Source: Micromonospora olivasterospora
Lineage (GTDB): Bacteria; Actinomycetota; Actinomycetes; Mycobacteriales; Micromonosporaceae
DNA length: 64,000 nucleotides
Direction: 5' to 3'
Assembly (NCBI RefSeq): GCF_007830265.1
Contig: NZ_VLKE01000001.1
Coordinates: 3,286,001 to 3,350,000 of the forward strand
Shown: piece by piece, positions 57,488 through 64,000 of the stretch
Numbering within the stretch: the stretch's first letter is position 1
Layout of the letters: each line of letters opens with the position of its first letter
Translations under genes and position numbers: made by a program
Notes under the pieces: generated by a model
Database searches by the model: none
What the model was told of the DNA's origin: nothing
Seen by the model: only the letters and a program-made list of their open reading frames with translations

Positions 57488-58744
57488 ATGATCGCTCCCA
57501 CGAATTCGCACACGGATCACCGCATCGTCCGGCTCAAGGAGGCTCTCGCCGCGGGTGACCCGGGGGCCCTCGACGATTTCTGGAAGACCGTCGAGGCCGA
57601 CGGGTCGCCGCTGATGGAGCCGATGGAAGGCGAGGAGGGCCGGACTCTCGTCACCTTCCTGTGGCGCGATCCCGGCGACACCGACAACGTGCTGGTGCTC
57701 TTCTACAGTGCGCCGACCCAGGACGGTTTCAGCGAGTACCTCTTCGAGCGGATTCCGGGGACGGACGTCTTCTACAAGGCGTACATCCTGCCGCCCGACC
57801 TACGTACGACCTACCTGCTGTCGGTCAACGACCCGCTGGAGCCGTTCGAGAAGTACTCGGACATCATGGCCCGGATCCCGTTCTACCAACGCGATCCGCT
57901 GAACCCCCGCGAGGTCACGATCCTCGACGACCTCGTGGTGTCGGTGCTGGAACTTCCCGACGCGCCTAAGCAGCCGTGGAACATCGCGCGGCGTGGCGTG
58001 CCGAAGGGGAAGAACAACATGCACATCCTCGACAGCGAGATCCTGAAGACGCAGCACCACGTCTCGGTGTACGTGCCGCCGGGTTACTCGACCGACGGCG
58101 AGAAGTACAACGTTTTCGTCCTCTTCGACGGCTGGTCCTACTTCAGCTTCGCGGCGACGCCCACCGTGCTGGACAACCTCCTGTACGCGGGTCGGATCGA
58201 CCCGTTCATCCTGGTCATGCACAGCAACATGGACCAGGCGGTCCGCGCCACGGAACTGCCCTGTCACGAGCCGTTCGCCGAATTCCTCGAGCGGGAAATG
58301 ATGCCTTTCCTGCGCGCGAACTACCACATCAGCGACGATCCGGCGAGGACGTATGTCGGCGGGTCCTGCTACGGCGGACTGGCTGCGGCGTACGTGGGAT
58401 TCAAGCTGCCACACATCTTCGGCAACGTCATCTCTCAGTCCGGCTCCTTCTGGTGGCCGGAACCGACGACGCCGGACGTCGAGATGGAGTGGCTGACCCG
58501 GCAGTTCGCGGAGAGCCCCAGGCTTCCTGTCCGCTTCTCCATGGAGGTCGGTTCGCTCGAGGCCGCCATTGCGGAATTCGACCAGCTGGCGACGAACCGC
58601 AAACTGCGCGATGTCCTGCTCGAAAAGGGCTACGAGGTGCACTACAACGAGTACACCGGCGGGCACGACATGATCACCTGGCGCGGCACGCTGGTCCGGC
58701 GCCTGCTCGCCCTGGCCGGAAAGAAGCCGAAGCCGAAGTCCTGA
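57488..58744 (+). CDS. Enterochelin-esterase-like hydrolase with Cys at the nucleophile position; candidate release enzyme
   Basis: A 418-residue soluble protein with no signal peptide. The first ~170 residues form the beta-sandwich cap seen in Fes/IroD (VTFLWRDPGDTDNVLVLF, DVFYKAYILPPDLRTTYLL); the remainder is an alpha/beta hydrolase of the esterase-D type (HHVSVYVPPGY, VFVLFDGWSY). The elbow reads VGGSCYGGLAAAY: aligned on the GGL of Fes (GQSFGGL), the nucleophile is Cys294 with Ser293 before it. The His is in TGGHDMITWRG (H393), matching GGHDxxxWRG of Fes. AGGAGA lies 5 bases before the ATG, 60 bases after NRPS2. Since NRPS2 has no thioesterase, a release (hydrolysis or cyclisation) role is likely; a hydrolase acting on the finished product is the alternative. 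Confidence 0.85.
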   Translation: MIAPTNSHTDHRIVRLKEALAAGDPGALDDFWKTVEADGSPLMEPMEGEEGRTLVTFLWRDPGDTDNVLVLFYSAPTQDGFSEYLFERIPGTDVFYKAYILPPDLRTTYLLSVNDPLEPFEKYSDIMARIPFYQRDPLNPREVTILDDLVVSVLELPDAPKQPWNIARRGVPKGKNNMHILDSEILKTQHHVSVYVPPGYSTDGEKYNVFVLFDGWSYFSFAATPTVLDNLLYAGRIDPFILVMHSNMDQAVRATELPCHEPFAEFLEREMMPFLRANYHISDDPARTYVGGSCYGGLAAAYVGFKLPHIFGNVISQSGSFWWPEPTTPDVEMEWLTRQFAESPRLPVRFSMEVGSLEAAIAEFDQLATNRKLRDVLLEKGYEVHYNEYTGGHDMITWRGTLVRRLLALAGKKPKPKS

Positions 58745-58803
58745 GCTTCGCCGCTGGCCCCGCACGAATACAGCGCCAAAACACTCCGAAAAGGTAGAGA
58801 AAC

Positions 58804-59925
58804 ATGGGTGATTATTCGGTAACCGTCCTGCCTGGCGACGGTGTGGGGCCAGAGGTCACGGAACAGGCTCTCGAGGTTCTGCTCACCGTCGCGGACCTCT
58901 ACAGGCACAAGCTCACGATCCACCATCGTCTCGCCGGCCTGGCCAGCATCGCAGCCGAGGGGGTGGCCATCTCCGAGGCCACCATGCAGACCTGCGCCGA
59001 GAGCGATGCCATCCTCTTCGGTGCCATCGGCAGCCTGCCGGCGCATGAGCGCCGGAACGCCACGGTCAAGCCGGAGCAGGCCCTGTTCCGGCTGCGCAAG
59101 GACTTCCAGTTCTTCGCGAACCTGCGTCCCATCCGGCCGTCGAGAAGCCTCTACAGTGCCTCGCCGCTCAAGCCGAGCTATCTCGAGGGCACCGACCTGA
59201 TATTCGTCCGGGAACTGTCCGCCGGTCTCTACTACGGGCACCTGGAGTCGGTTCCGGGCAAGCCGAGCGAGATCCGCCGCACCGAGCGGGGCGAGGAGGC
59301 GATCGACACGCTCCTGTACACCGAACAGGAGATCGAGCGCGTCGTACGGGCCGCGTTCGACATCGCCGTCGCTCGGCGTCGTCTGGTCACGTCGGTCGAC
59401 AAGGCCAACGTCCTCAGCTCCTCGATCCTTTGGCGCCGGATCGTGGAGCGGGTCGCCGTGGACTACCCGGCGGTGACGTACGAGCACATCCTCGTCGACG
59501 CCTGTGCGATGTACCTCGTCCGTGATCCGTCCCGCTTCGACGTGATCGTCACCGAGAACCTGTTCGGCGACATCCTGACCGACCAGGCCTCCATGTTGAC
59601 CGGCTCCATCGGGATGATCCCGTCGGCGAGCCTCGGCGTACGCCGGAGCCAGGCCGGCACGTTCGGCCTGTTCGAGCCGATCCACGGCTCCGCGCCCGAC
59701 ATCGAGGGCCAGGACAAGGCCAACCCGGTCGCCGCCATCCTCTCGGCCGCGATGCTCCTGCGTCACTCGCTCGGCCTGCACGAGGAGGCCCTCGCGGTGG
59801 AGGCGGCGGTCGAAGAGGTGATCCAGGACGGTTACCGCACGGTCGACATCCAGGAGGAGGGCGCGAAGGTGGTCGGGACCCGCGAGATGGGGAAGCGCAT
59901 CACCGCAGCATTGCGCCGGCCGTAA
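58804..59925 (+). CDS. 3-Isopropylmalate dehydrogenase-like beta-decarboxylating dehydrogenase
   Basis: A 373-residue LeuB/homoisocitrate dehydrogenase family enzyme, oxidising and decarboxylating a 3-substituted malate to the chain-extended keto acid with NAD. TVLPGDGVGPEVTEQAL is the N-terminus; FFANLRPIRP, IFVRELSAGLYYG, NLFGDILTDQASMLTGSIGM and FEPIHGSAPDI are the substrate and cofactor motifs. In the substrate loop PEQALFRLR, Glu91 and Leu94 match Thermus LeuB Glu87 and Leu90, but Phe95 replaces Leu91, so the side chain handled probably differs from isopropyl. It lies 59 bases after the esterase gene and belongs to a keto-acid extension set, not to the primary leucine pathway, by context. 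Confidence 0.88.
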   Translation: MGDYSVTVLPGDGVGPEVTEQALEVLLTVADLYRHKLTIHHRLAGLASIAAEGVAISEATMQTCAESDAILFGAIGSLPAHERRNATVKPEQALFRLRKDFQFFANLRPIRPSRSLYSASPLKPSYLEGTDLIFVRELSAGLYYGHLESVPGKPSEIRRTERGEEAIDTLLYTEQEIERVVRAAFDIAVARRRLVTSVDKANVLSSSILWRRIVERVAVDYPAVTYEHILVDACAMYLVRDPSRFDVIVTENLFGDILTDQASMLTGSIGMIPSASLGVRRSQAGTFGLFEPIHGSAPDIEGQDKANPVAAILSAAMLLRHSLGLHEEALAVEAAVEEVIQDGYRTVDIQEEGAKVVGTREMGKRITAALRRP

Positions 59926-59980
59926 ATCCCGGGCGGTCTCAGCCGAGCCGTCCGGTCGTTTCGAGGGAGGTCCGTTACCG

Positions 59981-61426
59981 ATGGTGCTGCAGCGCGACAT
60001 GGCCAGGCCGGAGAACGACCTGGCGGAACAGCGCCTGCTCGTTCGACAGATCCGCAGGGAGTTGGTGCAGGAGTACCGCGCCCGGTTGGAGACATGTTAC
60101 GAACCACCGATCCGGATGATGGCCTCCCTCGTCCAGGCACTCGAACGGGAGTGCGCCGAGCGCCATCTGGACGAGACCGCCACGCGCCTGGAGATCGTGA
60201 ACCGGACGATCGGTGACGTCAACCTCCGCCTCGTCTCCGAGTGCGACGGAGCGGAGGGTGGCCCCGGCGACTACCGGAGACTCGCCGACGAGCTGGGGGT
60301 CGCGCTGCCGGGTGAGAACCTGCAGGGATACGTCGCGACCGGGGCCGTGTACCACTGGCTGCGCGACCAGATGCTGGAGGCGGAGCGCGACCTCATGGAT
60401 CGTGGTTGCGATCCGCGTGTCTACGACATCGCGAGTGTCGGCAACCCCGTCCTGCGGGGCTGGCTGGCCGACGACATGCGGCAATGGGGCCTGACGGTCG
60501 GAGCCGAGCACATCGCCCTCGGGCTGGGCGCGACCGACTGCATGGACAAGGTGCTCCGCGGCCTGGGCGCCCTCGCCCGCCTCCGTTCGGAGCCCGCCGG
60601 CGCGGTGCTCCTGCCGACCCCGGGCTTCAACATGGTCGAGTCGCAGGCCGCCGCCAACGGTTACCAGCTCCACAGCGTCGAGACCCGGCCCGAAGACAGT
60701 TTCAAGTTGACCGCCGAACAGCTTGCCGCGGCGCTCGACGAGAACCCGGAGGTCAGCGTCCTCTACCTCACCGTCACGAGCAATCCTTCCACCTTCGCCT
60801 ACCAGCCCGACGAGCTGCTCGACCTGCTGGGCGTCCTGCGCCTGCAGCGGCAACGGGGGCGCACCGTCTATCTCATGGCCGACCTGGCCTACGTCGGTAC
60901 CGGCGTCCCCGCCGAGGACGAGGCCCGGATGCGGGCCCTCAGTTCCGCGGCCGACCTGGCCGACCAGGTCAGCTACGTGAGCAGCCTCTCCAAGACCCAC
61001 ACCCTCACCGGCGAGCGTTTCGCCTGGGTCACCTTCGGCGACGCCGACCTCGCCGGCCGCATGGTCGGCAGTTGGATCAACAGCACCGTGTCGATGCCGG
61101 GCGAGTGGCAACTGCGCTTCATGGCGTACCACCGCCTCTTCCGCGAGAACCCCCAGCTTCTCGACAAGGTCCGCAGTCTCTACGGCATGCGGCGCGCTCG
61201 GTTGAGGGCCCAGCTTCGGCGGCTCGACGAGCAGTACCAGCTCTTCGAACACATCTACCTCGACGACGACACGACCATTTACAACTGGAGCAAGCTCCGC
61301 GAGGGAGAGGACTGCTTCTCGGTACTCGAGAAGACCGGCATCGCGGGAATTCCCGGATCCACCTTCGGCTATTCCGACCAGTACGTCCGCTTCTCGGTAG
61401 GGATCCTGCCGGTGGTGCTGAACTGA
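59981..61426 (+). CDS. PLP-dependent class I/II aminotransferase
   Basis: A 481-residue fold-type I aminotransferase. GGGAGGT 9 bases upstream supports ATG 59981. An N-terminal helical extension of about 110 residues precedes the core: SVGNPVLRGWLADDM, HIALGLGATDCMDKVLRG, LLPTPGFNMVESQAAANGY, VTSNPSTFAY, MADLAYVGTG and the PLP lysine in SSLSKTHTLTGERFAW (Lys338). The substrate-carboxylate Arg is in YVRFSVGIL near the end. Between the dehydrogenase and synthase genes, its natural job is to aminate the extended alpha-keto acid to the amino acid used by the NRPS. Amino donor unknown. Confidence 0.87.
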   Translation: MVLQRDMARPENDLAEQRLLVRQIRRELVQEYRARLETCYEPPIRMMASLVQALERECAERHLDETATRLEIVNRTIGDVNLRLVSECDGAEGGPGDYRRLADELGVALPGENLQGYVATGAVYHWLRDQMLEAERDLMDRGCDPRVYDIASVGNPVLRGWLADDMRQWGLTVGAEHIALGLGATDCMDKVLRGLGALARLRSEPAGAVLLPTPGFNMVESQAAANGYQLHSVETRPEDSFKLTAEQLAAALDENPEVSVLYLTVTSNPSTFAYQPDELLDLLGVLRLQRQRGRTVYLMADLAYVGTGVPAEDEARMRALSSAADLADQVSYVSSLSKTHTLTGERFAWVTFGDADLAGRMVGSWINSTVSMPGEWQLRFMAYHRLFRENPQLLDKVRSLYGMRRARLRAQLRRLDEQYQLFEHIYLDDDTTIYNWSKLREGEDCFSVLEKTGIAGIPGSTFGYSDQYVRFSVGILPVVLN

Positions 61427-61477
61427 TTCACCCTCTTCGACGCAGAACCAGCGATCGCTTCAATTCAGGAGGTTCCA

Positions 61478-62857
61478 ATGACAAGCTCGGCGAGTGGAAC
61501 ACCGACAAACGGTTCCGGGGAGGCCCAGCTGCGCTCCACCGGCGTGGTTGTGGACTTCAACTGGAACAGCGATCCCAATCCGCTCGCACCGCTGCCCGGC
61601 TCGCTTCCGAGCGAGCCGACCCCGCTTCAGGCCGCCCAGGCCGACATCGTCCTCTCCGAGTGCCTGCGTGACGGGCTTCAGGGCGTCGGCAGGTACCCGT
61701 CCGTCGACGAGATGTTGCGGTACCTCGAACTGCTGAACAACTTCGGCATCCGGTCCGCCACGGTCGGCATCTACGCCGGGGCCGGTGCGCTCGACGTGAC
61801 GGTGAAGGAACTGCTCGCCAGCATGCGCGACCAGTTCCCCGACATCGTCCCCTCGGTGCTCTCCGTCTGCACCCCGGCGTCCCTCAGGTGGACCGCCGAG
61901 TGCAAGGAGATCCACCCCGCGCTCGAGGCCATCGTCTTCATGGGCAGCTCGCCGTCGCGCCGCATGGTGCAGGGCTGGGACCTGGACTTCGTCCTCGGCA
62001 AGCTGGAGACGTTCATCAAGCAGACCGTCGACGAGGGCATTCCTGTCATCGGCGGCACCGAGCACACGACCCAGACGTCACCGGAGGACGTCCGCGAGAT
62101 CACCCGCGTCCAGGTCGAGAACGGTGCCTACCGCGTCGCGGTCGCGGACACCATCGGCATCGCGCGTCCGGTCGGCGCGTACCGGCTCTGTCGCTTCGTC
62201 CGCGAGATCCTCGACGAGCTGGGCACCCCGGACATGAAGCTGGACTGGCACGGCCACCGCGACACCGGAAACGCGCTGGGCAACGCCATGATGGCCCTCG
62301 TGGCCGGTGCCGACCGGATCCACGTCGTGTCGCGCGGCGTCGGCGAGCGCTCTGGGAATGCCTCACTCGAGGAGGTCGTGCTCAACCTGGCCGCCATTCG
62401 ACAGGAGGGCGGCCTGCCGGTCGGCTGGAACATGTCCGAACTCCTCGGCCTGATCTCGTTCTATCAGGAGATGGTCGGCGTCGTCACCCCCGAGCACGGG
62501 GTGCTGGGCAAGCGCTACAGCTACACCAGCTCCGGCATCCACACCGACGCCATTCTCAAGGCGAACGCCCTCGCCGAGAACGCCCGGAAGGCGCAGGACT
62601 TCGAGCTGGAGAACAAGCTGCGCACGATGGCCCGCACCGTGTATTCGGCGATCGATCCCGCCTTCGTCGGCGGGGCGTACTCGGTGGGCGTCAGCCAGTG
62701 GAGCGGGCTGAGCTCGGTGAAGCTCGCCTGGCTGGAGAGCGGCCGCGACCCCGAGAAGCTCTCTGCCGAGCGTGCCGAGGAGGTCCTCTCCCACGTCAAG
62801 GGGCTGGGCCGCGAGCTGGAGGGCGAGGAACTGGAGGCCTGGTTCGCGAAGTCGTGA
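61478..62857 (+). CDS. 2-Isopropylmalate/homocitrate synthase-like acyl transferase
   Basis: A 459-residue DRE-TIM metallolyase that would condense acetyl-CoA with an alpha-keto acid. SECLRDGLQG (R64-D65...Q68) holds the signature, with Leu where LeuA usually has Glu; DWHGHRDTGNALGNA (H258, H260) is the metal site and GVGERSGNASLEEVV the family second motif. SSGIHTDAILK marks the linker subdomain, but there is no leucine-binding regulatory domain, so it should escape feedback by leucine. AGGAGG is 4 bases before ATG 61478. It lacks the primary pathway context (no ilv genes), so a dedicated role in making an NRPS building block is inferred. Confidence 0.87.
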   Translation: MTSSASGTPTNGSGEAQLRSTGVVVDFNWNSDPNPLAPLPGSLPSEPTPLQAAQADIVLSECLRDGLQGVGRYPSVDEMLRYLELLNNFGIRSATVGIYAGAGALDVTVKELLASMRDQFPDIVPSVLSVCTPASLRWTAECKEIHPALEAIVFMGSSPSRRMVQGWDLDFVLGKLETFIKQTVDEGIPVIGGTEHTTQTSPEDVREITRVQVENGAYRVAVADTIGIARPVGAYRLCRFVREILDELGTPDMKLDWHGHRDTGNALGNAMMALVAGADRIHVVSRGVGERSGNASLEEVVLNLAAIRQEGGLPVGWNMSELLGLISFYQEMVGVVTPEHGVLGKRYSYTSSGIHTDAILKANALAENARKAQDFELENKLRTMARTVYSAIDPAFVGGAYSVGVSQWSGLSSVKLAWLESGRDPEKLSAERAEEVLSHVKGLGRELEGEELEAWFAKS

Positions 62858-62919
62858 ACCGCTCGCGAAGCAGAGGAACACGAGGGAACCACACACATCC
62901 TGCGGCTTGGAGAGGCGCC

Positions 62920-64000
62920 ATGAGTCAACGAACGATGTTCGACAAGATCTGGGATGCCCACGTAGTGCGTGACGAGCCCGGTGAGGTGCCCGTCATCTAT
63001 ATCGACCGCCATCTGACACACGAGGCGACATCGCCGCAGGCCTTCGCCGGTCTGCGGGCCCGCAAGCTGCCGGTTCACCGTACCGACGCCACCATCGCCG
63101 TGATCGACCACAACGTGCCCACCGTCCCCGGTCGGCGGATGATCGACGTCGTCGACGCCGCGAGCGTGACCTGCATCGAGACGATGGAGGAGAACGCCCG
63201 CGACTTCGGGGTCACCCTCTTCGACATGAAGGACGAGTACCAGGGCATCGTCCACGTCATCGGCCCCGAACTCGGCATCTCTCTTCCGGGCATGACCGTC
63301 GTCTGCGGCGACTCCCACACCTCCACCCACGGCGCCCTGGGAATCTTCGCCATCGGCATCGGCACCAGCGAGGTCGAGCATGTGCTGGCAACCCAGTGCC
63401 TGCAGCAGCAGAAGCCGAAGACGATGAACATCCGGGTCGAGGGGACGCTCGCGCCCGGGGTCACCGCGAAGGACGTCGCGCTGGCGATCATCCGCAAGTT
63501 CGGCACGAACGTCGGCTCCAACCACGTCATCGAGTTCAGCGGCTCCGCCATCCGATCGCTCTCCATCGAAGGGCGCATGACGCTGTGCAACATGGCGATC
63601 GAGGCCGGCGCGCGTGCCGGCATGGTCGCCCCCGACGAGGTCACGATCGAGTACGTCAAGGGCCGCCCGTACGCCCCGCAGGGCGAGCTCTTCGACCTGG
63701 CGGCGGCCAACTGGCGGGAGCTTGCCAGCGACCCCGGCGCCCAGTTCGACGCCGTCCTCGACATCGACGTCGACGACCTCGTCCCGCAGGTCGCCTGGGG
63801 CACGGACCCGGGCATGGTCGCCGACATCACCGGCACGGTGCCCGACCCGGCCGCGGAGAGCGACAGCGTCACCCGCCAGGCCTACGAGCGGGCTCTGGAG
63901 TACATGGGGCTGACGCCGGGCCAGAAGATCCAGGACATCGACATCCAGACGGTCTTCATCGGTTCATGCACCAACTCACGACTCGAGGACCTGCGGGAGG
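62920..64000 (+). CDS. Aconitase-family large subunit, LeuC-like, 3' partial
   Basis: 360 residues are visible before the window ends. Isomerises the 2-alkylmalate to the 3-alkylmalate using a 4Fe-4S cluster. FDKIWDAHVV, YIDRHLTHEATSPQAF, VIDHNVPT, VCGDSHTSTHGALGI and EVEHVLATQ are the LeuC pattern; the first cluster Cys is in IGSCTNSR (Cys350), and the other two lie past the edge. GGAGAGG precedes the ATG by 3 bases. A LeuD-type small subunit should follow. It completes the synthase-isomerase-dehydrogenase-aminotransferase series. Confidence 0.9.
   Translation, partial: MSQRTMFDKIWDAHVVRDEPGEVPVIYIDRHLTHEATSPQAFAGLRARKLPVHRTDATIAVIDHNVPTVPGRRMIDVVDAASVTCIETMEENARDFGVTLFDMKDEYQGIVHVIGPELGISLPGMTVVCGDSHTSTHGALGIFAIGIGTSEVEHVLATQCLQQQKPKTMNIRVEGTLAPGVTAKDVALAIIRKFGTNVGSNHVIEFSGSAIRSLSIEGRMTLCNMAIEAGARAGMVAPDEVTIEYVKGRPYAPQGELFDLAAANWRELASDPGAQFDAVLDIDVDDLVPQVAWGTDPGMVADITGTVPDPAAESDSVTRQAYERALEYMGLTPGQKIQDIDIQTVFIGSCTNSRLEDLRE

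Noticed and set aside
58804..62857. Primary leucine biosynthesis operon
   Set aside because: Order with an inserted aminotransferase, changed substrate loop, missing regulatory domain and position in an NRPS transcript all point to specialised metabolism, though this needs a genome-wide check for other leu genes.

Overview
The window is very high-GC actinobacterial DNA, best explained as a Micromonosporaceae (Micromonospora-like) chromosome. Pointers are remnants of a type VII (ESX) secretion locus, an actinobacterial-type c-di-AMP riboswitch ahead of a secreted cell-wall-type protein, CsoR/CopZ/CopA copper genes, an ECF42-type sigma factor, and GTG starts. The genus is an inference from gene content only.

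Bases 1-5,100 hold a scattered, decaying ESX region: the end of a Gly/Pro-rich ESX-associated protein, a mycosin protease (frame broken near its signal peptide), a WXG100-like protein, an EccC N-terminal fragment peppered with one-base losses, and an IS110 transposase N-terminal scrap. Bases 5,400-9,550 hold a winged-helix regulator divergent from a beta-carbonic anhydrase, a secreted coiled-coil protein under a c-di-AMP riboswitch, and a YibE/F membrane protein. Bases 9,780-15,950 are a copper-resistance island: CopB-like ATPase (frameshifted), CsoR, three CsoR-type boxes, CopZ, a His-rich secreted protein and CopA. Bases 16,000-31,500 are housekeeping and accessory genes: CsbD, a lipoprotein, ECF42 sigma plus DGPF protein, DUF2786, a RsbW-like kinase, a glycosyltransferase, a large secreted nuclease/5'-nucleotidase, a Zn alcohol dehydrogenase with an SRPBCC membrane protein, and an Rsm22-type methyltransferase. 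Bases 31,900-36,050 hold a membrane protein with an extracytoplasmic type I periplasmic-binding-like domain (frameshifted), a receiver-only regulator and a CysO-like sulfur carrier whose Gly-Gly tail is lost.

The main system is a co-directional, tightly spaced gene set from 37,054 to the right edge. Two NRPS proteins of 3,567 and 3,225 residues form a five-module line: C*-A1(MT)-T / C-A2-T-E / C-||-A3-T-E / C-A4-T / C-A5-T, where || is the protein break inside module 3. The first C domain has lost its catalytic histidine (HY instead of HH), A1 is interrupted by a methyltransferase, A2 reads Thr-like, A5 reads clearly as serine, and there is no terminal thioesterase. Immediately downstream is a stand-alone enterochelin-esterase-like hydrolase whose nucleophile position is cysteine rather than serine, a good candidate for the missing release enzyme. 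Next come homologues of 3-isopropylmalate dehydrogenase, a PLP aminotransferase, a 2-isopropylmalate/homocitrate synthase and the aconitase-type LeuC subunit (cut by the window edge). Together these are a complete logic for one-carbon extension of an alpha-keto acid followed by transamination, i.e. an in-cluster supply of a non-proteinogenic amino acid (homo-amino-acid type), presumably loaded by A3 or A4. The product is inferred to be a pentapeptide with D residues at positions 2 and 3, probable methylation at residue 1 and serine last; I cannot match it to a named compound.

Four genes outside the NRPS region each look broken by one missing base within a G/C-rich run; whether this is decay or sequence error should be settled before they are treated as pseudogenes.
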